Origin: Lactuca virosa
Taxonomy: Eukaryota; Streptophyta; Magnoliopsida; Asterales; Asteraceae
Assembly (NCBI GenBank): GCA_928212115.1
Contig: CAKMRJ010005634.1
Location: forward strand, 251,169,009 to 251,233,008
DNA: 64,000 bases
Direction of reading: 5' to 3'
The notes beneath the pieces were generated by a model, which was given only the letters and a program-made list of their open reading frames with translations, did not search any database and had not been told where the DNA came from. Position 1 is the stretch's first letter; each line of letters begins with the position of its first letter. Made by a program: the position numbers and the translations under genes. Below, one piece after another: positions 48,976-61,198 of this stretch.

Positions 48976-51452
48976 TGCGTAGTGATCAAATCATGAGTTC
49001 ACAGCCCAAGCCTAAGACCGAATTCCCTGAATGTTATATCTATCGCTAACATAGGGATAAATATGGTAAAATGCACTCAAGTGAATCGTGCGAGTAAGGA
49101 GTTGTCTACCTCCTAATAGCGCTATCCATAATGACCATGGGCTCAAATGAGTTAATGAGTTGTGTGAACTGATTCCAGGGACTTAAACGCGATAAGGCCT
49201 CATGAATTAACAATAGCATACAAATACACAACAAAATATAACAATCAAGTTTGATACAATTCAAATTAAATACAACAAACAATAAACAATTTTTTGATAT
49301 GCTTTTCCACCCCCAAAACATTTAAAAACTGAAAATAGGGGGAGTCGTGAATACTCAAAATGCTTTGAGATGATGTAAATGATGCCTTGAACTAAATTCC
49401 ACACGACCTACTACCGATGCCCTACAATAATGGTATACACTAGTGAGTCTCTAATCGAAATATAATACTAGTACACTTAATACTACAATAGAATTATGCC
49501 AATATTGTCTTGAAAATTAATATTGTTAAGTTACAAACATTTTTTCTGTAAAATTTAGATTTCTATGAATCAATTTGTTGTATAACAAATTTAAGTGGAA
49601 TTTCCCATTATTGAAATGTTAAACTTTAGCATTTTAGAAGGTGTTCCAATGATTAAATATTCAAAAGCTAAGTCAATTTAGTTCCAAAATTTTCCAAACG
49701 TTTCATTTCAGTTTTAACTGAAGTCAAATACCTTAAGATAAATTTTCTTGCATTTTTGATCTGTCTAACTATTTTTCCACCATTTTAATTTCTTGAATAA
49801 TCATAAAATCATGAAAAATACTAAACAGTTAACAAAAATTACCAAACTTCTGATTTTGGTTCTAACTGTATGAAAGGACTTCCAGATAAGTTTTCATTGA
49901 TTTTAGATATGTATAGCCATTTTTCCTATATTTAATTCTCTAGATCGATTTAAATTCATGAAAAATAGAAATCAGTTAATAAAATTACGGTAACTTTGTG
50001 AACCACTGTTATGCAACATATATAATCTGGGAAAAATATAAAAACTAATTTTTGAACAGTTTAACACGGTTTTTTCTGATTTTTGTGTATTTATTCTATC
50101 AAAATGGAGATAAATAGAAAACAATTTCCAAATTTCCCCAAACTTTTTGTACTAGTGTTATTAGACATATAAAAGCTGGGAAAAATATAAAAGTTGGTTT
50201 TCAAACGGTGTAGCTTTTTTTCATAGTTTTATTCACTTAAATAAGTATTAATTCGTGAATAATTATTAAACAGTTAAGGAAAATTACAAACCTTTTTGTA
50301 CAATTCATAAAGAGTGTACATAAGCTGGGAAAATGTGATTTTTATATAATGGAGTCCGTGTTTTGGATTTATGTGTATTTAATCTTAGGAAAATAGAACA
50401 AAAATAGCATACAGAAGAAAAAAATCATACAACTTTCTATATAGCATTCTAATGCAATATAATATGTTTTGATAAAATTTCATAAACTTTGGATGAGTAA
50501 AACTATTTTTCACGATTTTAGTCCATTATATACCAAAAAATCGTGGAAAAATATAAATACATTATGCAAAATCCCCAAAATATTTCTCTGAGTATTACAC
50601 ACAGTGTAGGAGCTGCGAAAAAGCATAGATGAGAATTTCACCCTTTATAACGTGGTTTTATGATTTATTGGAACTCAAAAAAAAGAAAATTAAAAATCAT
50701 ATCAAAATGTAACCAAAATCAATGAAACTTAATGATAGGCCTTTATTTGTTTTAAGGGTCATCCACGAATTTACCTACGATTTATGGACCTCATAAAGTA
50801 TTTTATATGATTTATGGCTTTGTTTCGTTGTAAAAACTACAGTATATCAAAGAAATGAAAAAAACTTTTGGGATATTCCAGATCTTCTTATTTTCTTATT
50901 GGGATTTTGGGAAAATTTGTATTGAACAGAAAATGAGATTTAGATTTTTATTTGAATAAAATCCTTTACATGCACTATTAACAATGTAATTTGATCATCA
51001 AGCCTTTAAAATTAATGTTCATCACATGCATCACGGTTTGAAGACCATAAATGGACATATTTTGTTCATAGTGATGTGTTAAAAGGAAAATTTGGATGCA
51101 TGTGGTGGAAGAACATTTAAAACTAGTAAAAATCCGTATTTAAGGGTTTGACATAGATTTTGGTCCTTGGATTTCACCATGAAACAGCATGCATGTTGTT
51201 TTTGGGTGAAATCCTACCACCATCATCATCAAACTCGAAATTCATGGTTATGAACATGAATGTTCATAAATAATGGTGTAGAAGAAGAAGAAAGTGTAAG
51301 AAAACTTGTAAAACTTTAAAGAAAAGTGAAGGAGAATGACGGAGAGATTGAGGTATTTTACCCGGACTCCGATTTTGAGCTTCAAGAACACCCATGAATC
51401 TTCAAAATTTCGAGATTAAAGGTTGTTAATGACTGATTTTAGAGAGTGTTTT

Positions 51453-51455
<3 letters not shown>

Positions 51456-51494
<39 letters not shown>
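51456..51494. repeat. (GA)n microsatellite
   Basis: About 39 bp of GAGA with one interruption. The minus-strand SLSLSLS frame is an artefact of it. Confidence 0.95.
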
Positions 51495-51495
<1 letters not shown>

Positions 51496-53352
51496 TTCTT
51501 GGAAGGTAGAAGAAGTGGTGGAGTGAAATGTAAGAGAAAATGAGTGAATATGTGGGTTTCCAAGTGAAAGAGAGAGAGGGAGAGAGATGAAAGAATTGTT
51601 TGGAGGTAGAGAGGGTTTTAAGAGGCTTTGAAAGATTTACTTTGAATAAATATGGCCTCTTAATCATTTTTATAAAATCATCTTTAGTTTTTATAAAAAT
51701 TCTTAGTGCATTTACAAGGTTCAATTGTATTTTTCTCTTATAAATTAAGGGTAATTGGTAATGACCTAAAATTTATTTCTTTGGTTATATTTTCCTAATT
51801 TTAATTACTTTAAATTGGTATTATAAAGTCCATACCAAATTTTATGGATTTTTAGGTGTTAAAGTTTATAAATTTGAGTTTTTAGGGTTTTTAGGGTCTT
51901 GAGATTTAATAAATCTTTGGATATCAAAATTAATTGAATTTTGTGACTTCAAACTATTTTAGAGTTTCATAACTCTTTTTTTTCAAGTTAAAAATAATGT
52001 TTGTAATTCATTTTTGTCGGATTATTGGCATTCTATGTAGCAGTTTTGTGATTCAAGTGGAATTGAAGAATTAAGTATACTAGTCATAGTTTCAACTTTG
52101 ACTTAAGTTCCTATGAGACGTGGACCTAATTTCTACTGCTAGGTCAAGTGAATGAAGTGTCTACATGATTCATGCAAAGATGTTCGAGTCAAAGAATGAC
52201 CCGAATATGGATAGTCACTACAGTTAAATAGTTGTAAAATTCACATGTCAATGTGAAATCTAAGTACACTATCCTTCGATTCTACTTGTTTCCAAGTTTC
52301 AAGTAGGTTATGACATAGCTTCTAGTTACTGAGTCTAGAATGTGTTGTGCCTATATGTGCAACTAAGTTTATTTAAATATAAAATTGTCTCGAATTTTGA
52401 CGGTTGTCACATTATCTATAGTTATACTATCCTAAGGCATTTTATTTATAATATCTATGTGCTATCTATTCCTAGACTATCATAAATCTTAGGCACAATA
52501 TCATAGCTTACAACTAGGCATAGTATCTATAGCTACATTATCCTAAGGCATCTATCTAGCTTTATCAAATGATTTGATATTTATAACATAAACATTTTTA
52601 TAAAACCATTTGATAAACATGCATTCCCCCTATATTTTTATAAAACGATAGAAAAAGGGGCCGTTAACTCACTTGTAAAGTGTGAAACTTTTGAAGTAGC
52701 GTAGAATTGGGACGCTGGACTCAAAATCATCTCGGGATTGACTAGACTTGAGAGTATACTTACTTATAGTTAAAATGCATAAATAATAACTTTTCTAAGA
52801 TTTTAGAAATGAATTTCGAAGTAGAGAACGAGAGAAAGGAAATAGATTGGAGTGAGGAATAAATGAGCAGCAACAGGTTCTCTTTATACGGAGAGTGCGC
52901 GCCGTGTAAGGGAGGTGTGAGTCGTGCCCTTGCGATTTTGGTGTTCCTTTTACCGAAATTCCTAACTTAAAGAGTACTACGATTTTCCTTTTGGTGAATT
53001 TACCCAAAAGTCAATCATTCTCTTCGTACCGTTTGACGTTAATAGTTTTTAACTACGCGGCTGATTTTTATATTTTATAAAATTCATATCTCTTACATAT
53101 GAATTTAGATTTTTATAAAGTTTATATTTTTGGGATCGGTATTACGCGTACTTTCCAAATATATAATAACATATATATGTTTCGGTGCATTAATTTTAAC
53201 GACGTACTGACGATTAGGTTGATTTTTACTATTTATCTTAATATGAACCTTTATATTTTTATCATGTGTTGATATATAATCTATCAGCCTATTAACTCAA
53301 CGTTGCCACTTTTCGTTTATAGTGATCCGTGCCAAAAGTCTCAATTGTTACA

Positions 53353-53366
53353 TTCTCCCCCCATTT
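53353..53366 (-). other. polypurine tract of J (and copy at 54253-54266)
   Basis: On the minus strand AAATGGGGGGAGAA sits directly before the LTR start. It is duplicated with the 900-bp unit. Confidence 0.82.
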
Positions 53367-53724
53367 AAGGAATTTTGTCCCCGAAGTTCAACTAGGAGTG
53401 CTTGACTCGAAGGCATTTTTGGGAGAACACTAAAAGTATACTTTTATTTACTATTAATCATCCTTATTAGTTAGTTCTACCGAGTGTAAATTGACTCTCT
53501 AGATTTTTGAACTGATGGTAATGATTAATATTAACAATCACCTATCATTAGGGTATTTCCCTCAGATAATGATGATTTTATTTTATAAACAATCACCTAT
53601 TATTTACGATAGTCGTGAATATTATTTTATCATATAAACAATCACTTATCATTTACGATAGTCGTGATTATTAATCCATCAAATTATTTACCGATGTCTA
53701 GAGGGGAGAGATTATTTATTAAGA

Positions 53725-54100
53725 TTTTAGAGTGAGAGTGATACCTCAATCAAGTACTTACTGATACCAAGAGTGAGAGTGAAAGTGATCCCTCAGTCAA
53801 ATAATTACTGATACCAAGAGTGAGAGTGAGAATGATCCCTCAGTCAAGTACTTACTAATACCAAGAGTAAGAGTGAGAGTGATCCCTTAGTCAAGTACTT
53901 ACTGATACCAAGAGTGAGAGTGAGAGTGATCCCTCAGTCAAGTACTTACTGATACCAAGAATGAGAGTGAGAGTGGTCCCTTAGTCAAGTACTTACTGAT
54001 ATCAAGAGTGAGGGTGAGAATGATCCCTCGGTCAAGTACTTATTGATACCAAGAGTGAGAGTGAGAGTGATCCCTCAGTCAAGTACTTACTCAGACTTTA
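53725..54100. repeat. 47-bp minisatellite, first array
   Basis: Seven to eight units with period 47, recognisable by TACTTACTGATACCAAGAGT and GAGTGATCCCTCAGTCAAG. It lies in the internal region of J. It is not a CRISPR array: units are contiguous without unique spacers. Confidence 0.95.
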
Positions 54101-54624
54101 GAGTGTCTATAATAACCGAAAGGTTTCTTAATAATTCCTTTCAGAATTTTCAGAGGATCCTAGTATTACCACAAGGATTCTTTTACCTTTCATTATCATC
54201 CGTTGCCACTTTTCGTTTATAGTGATCCGTGCCAAAAGTCTCAATTGTTACATTCTCCCCCCATTTAAGGAATTTTATCCCCGAAGTTCAACTAAGAGTG
54301 CTTGACTCGAAGGCATTTTTGGGAGAACACTAAAAGTATACTTTTATTTACTATTAATCATCCTTATTAGTTAGTTCTACCGAGTGTAAATTGACTCTCT
54401 AGATTTTTGAACTGATGGTAATGATTAATATTAACAATCACCTATCATTAGGGTATTTCCCTCAGATAATGGTGATTTTATTTTATAAACAATCACCTAT
54501 TATTTACGATAGTCGTGAATATTATTTTATCATATAAACAATCACTTATCATTTAGGATAGTCGTGATTATTAATCCATCAAATTATTTACCGATGTCTA
54601 GAGGGGAGAGATTATTTATTAAGA

Positions 54625-55000
54625 TTTTAGAGTGAGAGTGATACCTCAATCAAGTACTTACTGATACCAAGAGTGAGAGTGAAAGTGATCCCTCAATCAA
54701 ATAATTACTGATACCAAGAGTGAGAGTGAGAATGATCCCTCAGTCAAGTACTTACTAATACCAAGAGTAAGAGTGAGAGTGATCCCTTAGTCAAGTACTT
54801 ACTGATACCAAGAGTGAGAGTGAGAGTGATCCCTCAGTCAAGTACTTACTGATACCAAGAATGAGAGTAAGAGTGGTCCCTTAGTCAAGTACTTACTTAT
54901 ATCAAGAGTGAGGGTGAGAGTGATCCCTCGGTCAAGTAATTATTGATACCAAGAGTGAGAGTGAGAGTGATCCCTCAATCAAGTACTTACTGAGACTTTA
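54625..55000. repeat. 47-bp minisatellite, second array
   Basis: Copy of the first array within the second 900-bp unit, with the same order of variant units and a few private substitutions. Confidence 0.95.
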
Positions 55001-56250
55001 GAGTGTCTATAATAACTGAAAGGTTTCTTAATAATTCCTTTCAGAATTTTCAGAGCATCCTAGTATTACCACAAGGATTCTTTTACCTTTCATTATCATC
55101 CGTTCTAATGCTATCTAATTATCTGGTAAGTATTATCACATGATCCTAAATGTAGACAGTTTTTCGATCGTCTGATTCCTCCTTATTACAATTAGGCTTA
55201 GACGAGATCTACGTAATAGGGCTGAACCATACTTTCTAAAACTATTTAATTCTTGAATCATATATGTAACGCCCGTGTTTCTGGGCTAAGCATTGAAGAT
55301 GACGTAATAGTCTAGGTCAACTATTGTAACGTGTTTTGAGGTAATAAGAATGAATTATGTGCTTTATACTTAATTATTATGATATAATAAATTAAGGATA
55401 AAAATAAGCGTCAAAAGTAAAATGTTATATATAGCCAATATCTATGAAGAAATTTGTAGTGGTTGAAACAAGGATTTCGGAGATAAAAAGAATACCGAAA
55501 TCCGAGTTATAACGAAGAAGTTATGACCTGTCGAAGTTTCGCGACAGAACCGGCACGACGCTATGTGACGTAAAAAGTGAGTTTATGATAAATGCTTTTT
55601 AGCCTTTGTGATCTAAATGAAAGTCTTAGTATTCGTTAAACCGAGAACTTTCATAAAAAGAACGTCCAAATCTGACTTCGTATGAGGAAGTTATGATTTT
55701 TCTAAGTTTCGGCTTCGCAGTATGTAGCCCGAAACTCGAATTTTAGATCGAGTGATTTTTAGCCGACACAACCAAAACGATAATTGAAGATATCGTCGAT
55801 AGTAGTTTAATGGTAAAAATACAGACGAAAACGGACGTCGGATGAAGATGTTATGAATTTTTAACGGACTTTTCCTATCCCGGACTCTTAAAAATATAAC
55901 TTTAAAAATAAAGTCAAATTAGCCGACGGAGTCTAAAAGAAAGTTGTAGAGTATAATTTCACCTACGTGTGGATATAAAGAACGTCAAAAGCGGAGTTCG
56001 TATGCAAAAGATATGAATTTTTGAAGTTTGAAACATAGGAGTACGCCCCGCGTCCTCGTGTACACGGTCCGAGATTGGCCACATCGCCTACTCCCTCGCA
56101 TGCAACACGTATCTCACAACTTGACACGCTCGGAGCCACGTATCTCGGTATGCCCAGCGTACTCGGTCTACGCCCAGCGTAGAGCTTCGCAAGGCAGTAC
56201 GCCCCGCGTACATGAAGATTACGCCCATCGTAGTCAGGTGCTTCGGCCAC

Positions 56251-56258
56251 TATAAATA
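56251..56258 (+). promoter_or_regulatory. TATA box of H 5' LTR
   Basis: TATAAATA, right after the palindrome block and 5 bp before GGTGCGAGG, which is conserved in the family. Confidence 0.65.
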
Positions 56259-56335
56259 CGGTGCGAGGCTTCCCGATTTTGGTTAGGAAATTTTACCTTT
56301 TCACACCTTATACTTCCTTTCAAGCTACCCTAACA

Positions 56336-56358
56336 CCCCCCCCCCCCCCCCCCCCCCC
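56336..56358 (+). repeat. 23-base C homopolymer in H 5' LTR
   Basis: Related LTRs have only about six C at this point (near 58569 and 62292). It could be real slippage or an assembly fault. Confidence 0.9.
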
Positions 56359-56928
56359 GAAGCCTAGGGAACTACCCCAACACCCGAAGCAAGTCCCGGC
56401 GCACCGAAGATTACGAGAAAAGAGTTTTTCAAGTCGAAACTCTGCCCGCGTGAAGCCTGGTTTTTGAGAAAACATCTCGGTTTATCGAAAAAAATTGTTT
56501 TAAGGGACGAAGTGTTGTCCAATCACCATCTTATAAGTTGAAAGTATAGTCACTCTCATCTTACACACAGACATGAAGTATTTTATATAAAATACGTGCT
56601 TTGTGTATATATGTTGTTTGTTTATTTAAAATGGATGTTGAATGAATGTTTTATACAGGTTTTAAACTGTATATTTGTATTCTTATCTACAAATATGTTG
56701 AGTATAACATGGGTAGATGAAATAGTGGATGTATGATGAAATAAAATGATGAGAGGTCTCGATGTTGACGATATTCCACTCATCTAGCGGAATATAGATA
56801 ACGACCACAAATTTTTCTAGACAGTCCAGTGGAACGGTAACAGGCTCGTAAACTGTAGATGTTTTTCGAAAGTACGGACTAGACTTAGTCAATTGTCCTT
56901 AGTTCGAGAGTATGGATAGGACGTAGTT

Positions 56929-57170
56929 ATTTGTTATTAATCCGGGAGTATGGATTAAGAGATAGTTATTTGTTATTAATCCGGGAGTATGGATTAAGAC
57001 ATGGTTATTTGTTATTAATCTGGGAGTATGGATTAAGACATAAGTTATTTATTATTAATCTGGGAGTATGGATTAAGACATGGTTATTTGTTATTAATCC
57101 GGGAGTATGGATTAAGACATAAGTTATTTATTATTAATCCGGGAGTATGGATTAAGACATAGTTAATTGT
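56929..57170 (+). repeat. tandem repeat of about 38-40 bp in H 5' LTR
   Basis: About six units of TTATTAATCCGGGAGTATGG plus ATTAAGACATAGTTATTTG. Shorter GGGAGTATGGATTAGGTAAA units follow to 57360. Confidence 0.9.
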
Positions 57171-57836
57171 CATTAGTCCGAGATTATGGAATGGGCACAG
57201 TTATTGATTCGGGAGTATGGATCAGACATACCCTATCCGAGAGTATAGATTAGGTAAATAGGTTAATTTTAGATCCGAGAGTATGGATTAGGTAAAGAGG
57301 TTACTTTTAGATACGGGAGTACGGATTACGTAAAGAGGTTGATTTTAGATCTGAGAGTATAGATCGTGTCGTTGTGAGGATCGATAAGGTGGGATAATAA
57401 AGAGGATAATGGGGATAGGAAATTGGGTTGATTGTTTAATGTTTAAACATAATAAATTTATTTATTGTTGGTTGAAAACCCTATATGCTCACCAGGCTCC
57501 CATGCCTGATCCACTTAGCTTTTATTATTACAGGTAGTGGAACAAGAGCATAGTTGGATGATGACGAGGGACTTTGGGTTATAGGCCAGTAGATATAAAT
57601 AACTGTTGTAAGGCCTATATCGTACTGTTTATGCTTTTGGTCTGTATCGGAACATGAAATCCCGAGGTTTTGTAATATAATGAAAATACATTTCTGTAAG
57701 AAATGCTTTGATAAATTTTTATCATATTTTGTTTTGGGAACAAATTCCGTAACACCTTTTGAAAGATTACTCTGATTTTATTTTAAAAGCATAAACGAAA
57801 TCGGCCTTTTCTGACCGTGAAAAATGGGGATGTCAC

Positions 57837-59756
57837 GTTAAACCGAGAGCGTGCATAAAAAGAACGCCCAAATCTGACTTCGAATGAGGAAGTTATGATT
57901 TTTCTAAGTTTCAGCTTAGCAGTATACAGCCCGAAACTCGAATTTTAGATCGAGTGATTTTTAGGCGAAACAACCTAAACGAGAATAGAAGATCTTGTTG
58001 ATAGTAGTTTAACGGTAAAAAGACAGACGAAAACGGTCGTCGGATGAAGAAGTTATGAATTTTTAACGGACTTTTCCTGTCCCGGCCTGTTAAAAATATA
58101 ACTTTAAAAATAAAGTCAAAATTAACCGACGGAGTCTAAACGAAAGTTGTAGAGCATAATTTCACCTACGCGTGGATATAAATAACGTAAAAAACGGAGC
58201 CTGTGAAAGATATGAATTTTTGAAGTTTCAGGCACAAACTTCGAGAGTGGAAGTACGGCCAGCGTATGAAGAATGTACGCCCAGCGTACTTATGTGTACA
58301 CGGTCCGTAATTGGCCACGTCGCCTACTCCCTCACATGCAACATGTATCTCGCATGATTGACACGTCGGTGACACTAAGCTTCTATGCCCAGCATACGCG
58401 AGTACGCTTAGCGTAGAACATCATATGCGAGTACTCCCCGCGTACATGAAATTTACGCCCAGCGTAATGCTGAACTTCGTATACTATAAATAGAAAGCGA
58501 AGTTCTCTGAATTTTGTTTACAATTTTCATATTCTTTCACTCTCTTTCATCCCTCAACTATCCTAACACCCCCCGAAGCCTAAAGAATAACCTTCACACC
58601 CGAAGCAAGCCCCGGAGCACCCGAAGACCCCGAGAAAATAATATTTTCGAGTCGAAACCTGCCCGCGCAGAGCCCGGTTTTTGAGAAAACATCCTGGTTT
58701 CATCGAAAAAGATTGTTATAAGGGACGAAGTGCTGTCCAATCACCGTCTTATTAGGTGAGTGTATAGTCACTTTCATCTTACACATAGATATGAAGTATT
58801 TTCTATAAAATACGTGCTATGTGTAATTATATTGTTTGTTTATTTGAGATGGTTGTTGAATAGATGTTTTATACAAGTTTTAAACTGTATATGTATTTTT
58901 TTTCTACAAATATGTTGGGTAAAACATGGGTAGATGAAATAGTTGATGTGTGATCAAATAAAATGATGAGAGGTCTCGATGTTGACGATGTTCCAGTCAT
59001 CTAGCGGAATATAGATGACGACCATAGACTTTTCTAGACAGTCCAGTGGAACGTTAACAGGCTCGTAACATGTGGTGTTTTTTCGAGAGTATGGATTAAG
59101 ACATAGTTAATTGTCCCTAGTCCGAGAGTATGGAATGGGCACAGTTATTGATCCGGGAGTATGGATCAGACATAACCGATCCGGGAGTATAGATTAGGTA
59201 AAGAGGTTAATTTTAGATCCGGGAGTATGCATTAGGTAAAGGTTAATTTTAGATCCGGGAGTATGGATTAGGTAAAGAGGTTGATTTTAGATATGAGAGT
59301 ATAGATCGTGTTGTTGTGAGGATCGATAAGGTGGGATAATAAAGAGGATAATGGGGATGGGAAATTGGGTTGATTGTTTGATGTTTAAACATAATAAATT
59401 TATTTATTGTGGGTTGAAAACCCTAAATGCTCACCAGGCCCCCAAGCCTGACCCACTCAGCTTTTATTATTACAGGTAGTGGAACAAGAGCATAGTTGGA
59501 TGATGACGAGGGACTGTGGATTATAGGCCAGTAGATGTAAATAACTATTGTAAGGCCTATATCGTACTGTTTATGCTTTTGGTCTGTATCGGAACATGAC
59601 AACCCGAGGTTTTGTAATATAATGAAAATACATTTCTGTAAGAAATGCTTTGATAAAATTTTATCATATTTTCTTTTGGGAATAAATTCCGTAACACCTT
59701 TTGAAAGATTATTCTGATTTTATTTTAAAAGCATAAACGAAATCGGTCTTTTCTGA
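57837..59756 (+). repeat. second, end-deleted LTR copy in H
   Basis: It starts inside the LTR at GTTAAACCGAGAG (about 370 bp from a normal start) and stops at TCTTTTCTGA, about 22 bp short of the normal end. It has its own TATA box and palindromes but far fewer GGGAGTATGG units than the other two LTRs. Confidence 0.88.
58485..58493 (+). promoter_or_regulatory. TATA box of the second H LTR copy
   Basis: TATAAATAG at the conserved place after the palindrome block. Confidence 0.6.
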
Positions 59757-60280
59757 GGAAAGGGAAGATGAGTGTAGATGAGTATGCGACAACATTCACT
59801 GAGAAGATGAAGCTATTTCCCTACTTGGTGCCGACGGAACTTTCCAAGATAGATAGGTTTGCTAACGGATTGCCAGCGGACTTTAGTGCAACAGTGAAAA
59901 TGGCAACTACCTTGAAGGCAGCCGTTAGAGCAGCCAAGAATGTGGAGATCCAACTTAGGGAAAAAGGTTTGGAAAGAGCTTACATAGGCGAGAAGAGGAA
60001 GTTTGAGGGATCCTCAAGATCCAAAAATAAAAATAGGTTCCTGAAGTCTGACCCTAACAACAAGAATTATGGGGATAGTAATGAAGAAAGGTGGTGTGAC
60101 AAATGCAGAAGGAAACACACTAGGAGATGTCCTAAAGAGGTGACCTGCTTCAAATGCGGGAGGACTGGTCACTATGCCCATGAATGCAAAACCCAGAGAG
60201 AAGTCTTCTTTAAGTGTGGTGAAGAAGGACACTTCAAGCAACACTTCCCGAATAGGGAAAGGGCAAATGAAGCCAAATGA
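59757..60280 (+). pseudogene. H gag, C-terminal half with zinc knuckles
   Basis: The frame (170 codons from the Met at 59768) starts in mid capsid: MSVDEYATTFTEKMKLFPYL is a gypsy gag motif normally preceded by about 200 residues. A Lys/Arg-rich stretch follows, then the intact knuckle CFKCGRTGHYAHEC (60148-60189). A second knuckle-like FKCGEEGHFKQHF has lost its first and last Cys. The Met used is internal, not a genuine start. The upstream half and primer-binding site are deleted. Confidence 0.85.
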
Positions 60281-60791
60281 GCCGCCAAATCCAAAGCCAA
60301 GGGCATTCCAAATGCTCCTCGATGAAGCAGGTGACGATGCGAGAAATCAAGGATGACGACTTCATATCCGAAAATCAAGTTATGAAGTAGCAATGTGAAT
60401 AGTAAGATGTGGTGTAGCCTATTAAGGCATAGTATAGGGTAAACTTGAACCTATGTGTAATCGTTTCAAGAAATAATATAAAACCCTGGTTTTGTTATCT
60501 GATGTATTAAATGATTATGTGAAATTTTTGAATGGTGACTTGGAAAACTGCGAGACAATACTTGGGACGAGTATGAGTAGGTGTGAATAGTAGTAGAGGC
60601 CTATACTACTAGAAGCACATGACTCACACTTGGATCAGGGAAAGTCAAAAAGGTTACCAAGAAGCTAGTAATTGATTTCGGCTTTATTCAAGTGTTTCGT
60701 TACCATCGTTTCAGTAATGACTAAGAAGATGATTGATATTCCAACCCTATAGGTCATATCGAATTGAGTGCGACTACGATGAGTATGTTAC
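60281..60791 (+). other. unassigned internal sequence of H
   Basis: This lies between the gag and pol remnants. No protease, RT or integrase motif is visible; it is probably scrambled or deleted pol. Confidence 0.4.
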
Positions 60792-61160
60792 GTGGTTCGG
60801 GGAAAGTTGAGTCCAAGGTTTATTGGACTGTTTAAAGCTCTTCAGAGGATTGGGAACCAAGATTACCAGCTAGAACTACCAGAAGAACTAGAAGGTATTC
60901 ATAACACTTTCCACATGTGTTATTTGAGGAAGTTCACGAGAGAAGTTCCCGACATAATTCCAATTTTTGAATTAAGGTTGGATGAAAGCAAGAGGTTAAT
61001 TGAGGAACCTAAGGCAATTGTTGATCGTAAGACTAAGAAGTTGCAACGCAAGATGGTTGATTTAGTGCTTGCGCGATGGAAACATACGAATGGGCCAAAT
61101 CTCACCTAGGAAACGGAGAGTGACATGATGAGTCACTATCTGCATTTGTTTGCTGATGTA
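60792..61160 (+). pseudogene. H pol C-terminal fragment (integrase tail and chromodomain-like end)
   Basis: The open part 60792-61109 reads KLSPRFIGLFKALQRIGNQD and YQLELPEELEGIHNTFHMCY. This is the region after the integrase core in gypsy elements, comparable to 17840-17960 in G1. KAIVDRKTKKLQRKMVDLVL and RWKHTNGPN follow, corresponding to the degenerate chromodomain. A stop then interrupts, and SDMMSHYLHLFAD closes it near 61120-61160. The rest of pol is missing. Confidence 0.88.
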
Positions 61161-61177
61161 TGATTCCGAGGACGGAA

Positions 61178-61198
61178 TCATTCTAAGGGGGAGAGAAT
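61178..61198 (+). other. polypurine tract of H
   Basis: AAGGGGGAGAGAAT directly before the LTR, following GAGGACGGAATCATTC. Confidence 0.8.

Larger units (their letters stand above)
48026..53352 (-). repeat. reverse Gypsy LTR region of J (one long LTR or two)
   Basis: The right border is firm: on the minus strand TGTAACAATTGAG follows purine tract AATGGGGGGAGAA. The left border TGTCACACCC (48026) is the GGGTGTGACA end on the minus strand and meets C3 exactly. A possible inner border is GGTTGTCACA at 52411 (minus TGTGACAACC), so 48026-52411 could be a separate LTR nested in J's LTR. Its flanks CCAAT and TTATC do not match. No gene is recognised in these 5.3 kb. Confidence 0.6.
53301..55100. 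repeat. 900-bp tandem duplication across the J purine tract
   Basis: 53301-54200 and 54201-55100 are nearly identical (offset exactly 900). Each unit holds the first 52 bp of the J LTR, its purine tract and about 850 bp of internal sequence with a minisatellite. The sequence after the second unit begins CGTT, as do both units, so the event may have used that 4-bp match. Confidence 0.95.
55265..57836 (+). repeat. 5' LTR of H (2572 bp)
   Basis: It runs from TGTAACGCCC to GGGGATGTCAC. The final A is lost where the second LTR copy joins. It carries TACGCCCAGCGTA palindromes (56040-56235), a TATA box, a 23-base C run and an array of GGGAGTATGGATTAAGACAT units. Confidence 0.9.

Noticed and set aside
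53725..55000. Possible CRISPR-like array of 47-bp repeats
   Set aside because: Units are contiguous with no unique spacers, the context is a plant retrotransposon, and no cas-like genes exist. It is a minisatellite.
56931..57122. 63-codon frame with repeated LLLIREYGLRH units
   Set aside because: Produced by the tandem GGGAGTATGG repeat; no support as a protein.
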